Position numbers and translations under genes: made by a program. From Rallus limicola (Eukaryota; Chordata; Aves; Gruiformes; Rallidae), in contig JAKCOZ010000010.1 of NCBI GenBank assembly GCA_022605955.1, positions 1,550,001 through 1,614,000 of the forward strand: a DNA stretch of 64,000 nucleotides, read 5' to 3'. Below the pieces are notes generated by a model. The model searched no databases. It was not told the origin of the DNA and saw only the letters and a program-made list of their open reading frames with translations. Below are positions 63,570 to 64,000 of this stretch, in pieces (position 1 is the first letter of the stretch; every line of letters begins with the position of its first letter).

Positions 63570-64000
63570 TCTACTCTGAAGGACTGTTATGGCAGTGTTT
63601 TGGATTTGCATGGCAAGGTTTTGGTAGCAGGGGGAGCTAGAGGGGTGGCTTCTGCAAGCAGCTGCTAGAAGCTTCAACCTAAGTCAGACAGAGCCAATAC
63701 CAGCTGGTTCCAAGACAGAGCTGCTACTGGTCAAGGCCAAGCAAATTAGCAACAGGTAGTGCCTCTGGGATAACACAGTTAAGAAGTTTTTGCAGCCAGA
63801 GAAAGGAAATGTGAGAAAAATCTTTACAGACACCAAGGTCTCCTTCCCCCAAGGAGACACGCAAGTACTGGACCAGAAATTCCCCTGCAGCTCATGGAGA
63901 AGACCACAATGAGGCAGGCTTATGGGGAGCAGAGACTACGCCTGTAGCCTGTGGAGGACCCCATAATGGAGCAGGTGGAGGCACCTGAAGGAGGCTTTGA
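63570..64000 (+). mobile_element. 3' LTR of the second ERVL-like copy (partial)
   Basis: It starts near TGTTATGGCAGTGTTTTGGA (about 63568) and continues TGCATGGCAAGGTTTTGGTA, GCTGCTAGAAGCTTC and GCCTCTGGGATAACACAGTT. The last 150 bases carry repeated GGAG and GGACC motifs of the kind seen inside long avian LTRs. The right end is outside the window. Confidence 0.72.

Larger units (their letters stand above)
52749..64000 (-). other. Upstream TNS3 intron or 5' flank, 11 kb
   Basis: I find no further coding exon, CpG-island-like promoter or first exon here, so the TNS3 promoter probably lies beyond 64000. The stretch holds an unassigned LTR-like segment (54.79-55.99 kb), an LTR fragment (57.66-57.93 kb) and a truncated ERVL-like copy with LTR (61.59-64.00 kb). 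The parts 52749-54780, 56000-57650 and 57940-61580 show only simple repeats and AT-rich sequence. Confidence 0.6.
61585..64000 (+). mobile_element. Second ERVL-like copy, 5'-truncated, with 3' LTR
   Basis: It begins inside the connection region of pol (WRLWQKAPGDTQGR at about 61.6 kb), continues through RNase H and integrase, then a short 3' internal stretch, and enters an LTR at about 63.57 kb that is cut by the window edge. The pol blocks are similar to the minus-strand provirus at 25-27 kb. Leader, protease and most of reverse transcriptase are absent. Stops and shifts occur throughout. Confidence 0.82.

Noticed and set aside
1..64000. CRISPR arrays, tRNA or rRNA genes, bacterial operons
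   Set aside because: No regularly spaced direct repeats or RNA-gene signatures were recognised on either strand, and the spliced gene and CR1 repeats show a vertebrate genome.

Overview
The window looks like an intron-rich stretch of a bird genome. It is AT-rich and its dispersed repeats are avian: CR1 LINE copies, several ending in the ATTCTRTG-type 3' tip, and class III (ERVL-like) endogenous retrovirus pieces. No tRNA, rRNA, CRISPR array or prokaryote-style gene was seen. I cannot name the species.

The one host gene I can support is TNS3 (tensin-3), on the minus strand. Twelve coding exons join in phase at splice sites with GT..AG ends, from an ATG at 51892 down to 4132. They give 2284 coding bases, about the first 761 residues: the PTP-like domain, the C2 domain and a long disordered region that includes the talin-binding helix. 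The last third of tensin-3 (SH2 and PTB domains) lies beyond the left edge. A candidate extra 53-base exon at 52696-52748 would lengthen the N-terminus and uses a GC donor.

Layout from left to right: 1-4131 is intron with LTR and CR1 scraps. 4132-5391 is the 1260-base tensin-3 exon. 5392-23759 is an 18.4-kb intron with one CR1 piece and one LTR scrap. 23760-23864 is an exon. 23865-31024 is an intron filled by a degraded ERVL-like provirus (about 24.69-30.03 kb, minus strand, protease to integrase order) followed by a CR1 fragment. 31025-42717 holds eight exons for the C2 and PTP-like domains. 42718-47090 is an intron with a nearly complete but inactive CR1 (about 43.57-46.77 kb, plus strand). 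47091-47141 is a 51-base exon. 47142-51742 is an intron with two more CR1 pieces. 51743-51914 is the exon with the start codon. 52749-64000 is upstream intron or 5' flank holding three LTR-like segments and a second, 5'-truncated ERVL-like pol copy (plus strand) that runs into an LTR cut by the window edge.

The repeats are passengers in TNS3 introns. The recognisable polymerase, RNase H or endonuclease frames all carry stops, frameshifts or lost catalytic residues, so none looks autonomous. I did not find a convincing undescribed system. The points most worth checking are the GC-donor upstream exon, the tandem repeat in the retroviral leader, and an LTR-like segment at 54.8-56.0 kb that I could not assign.
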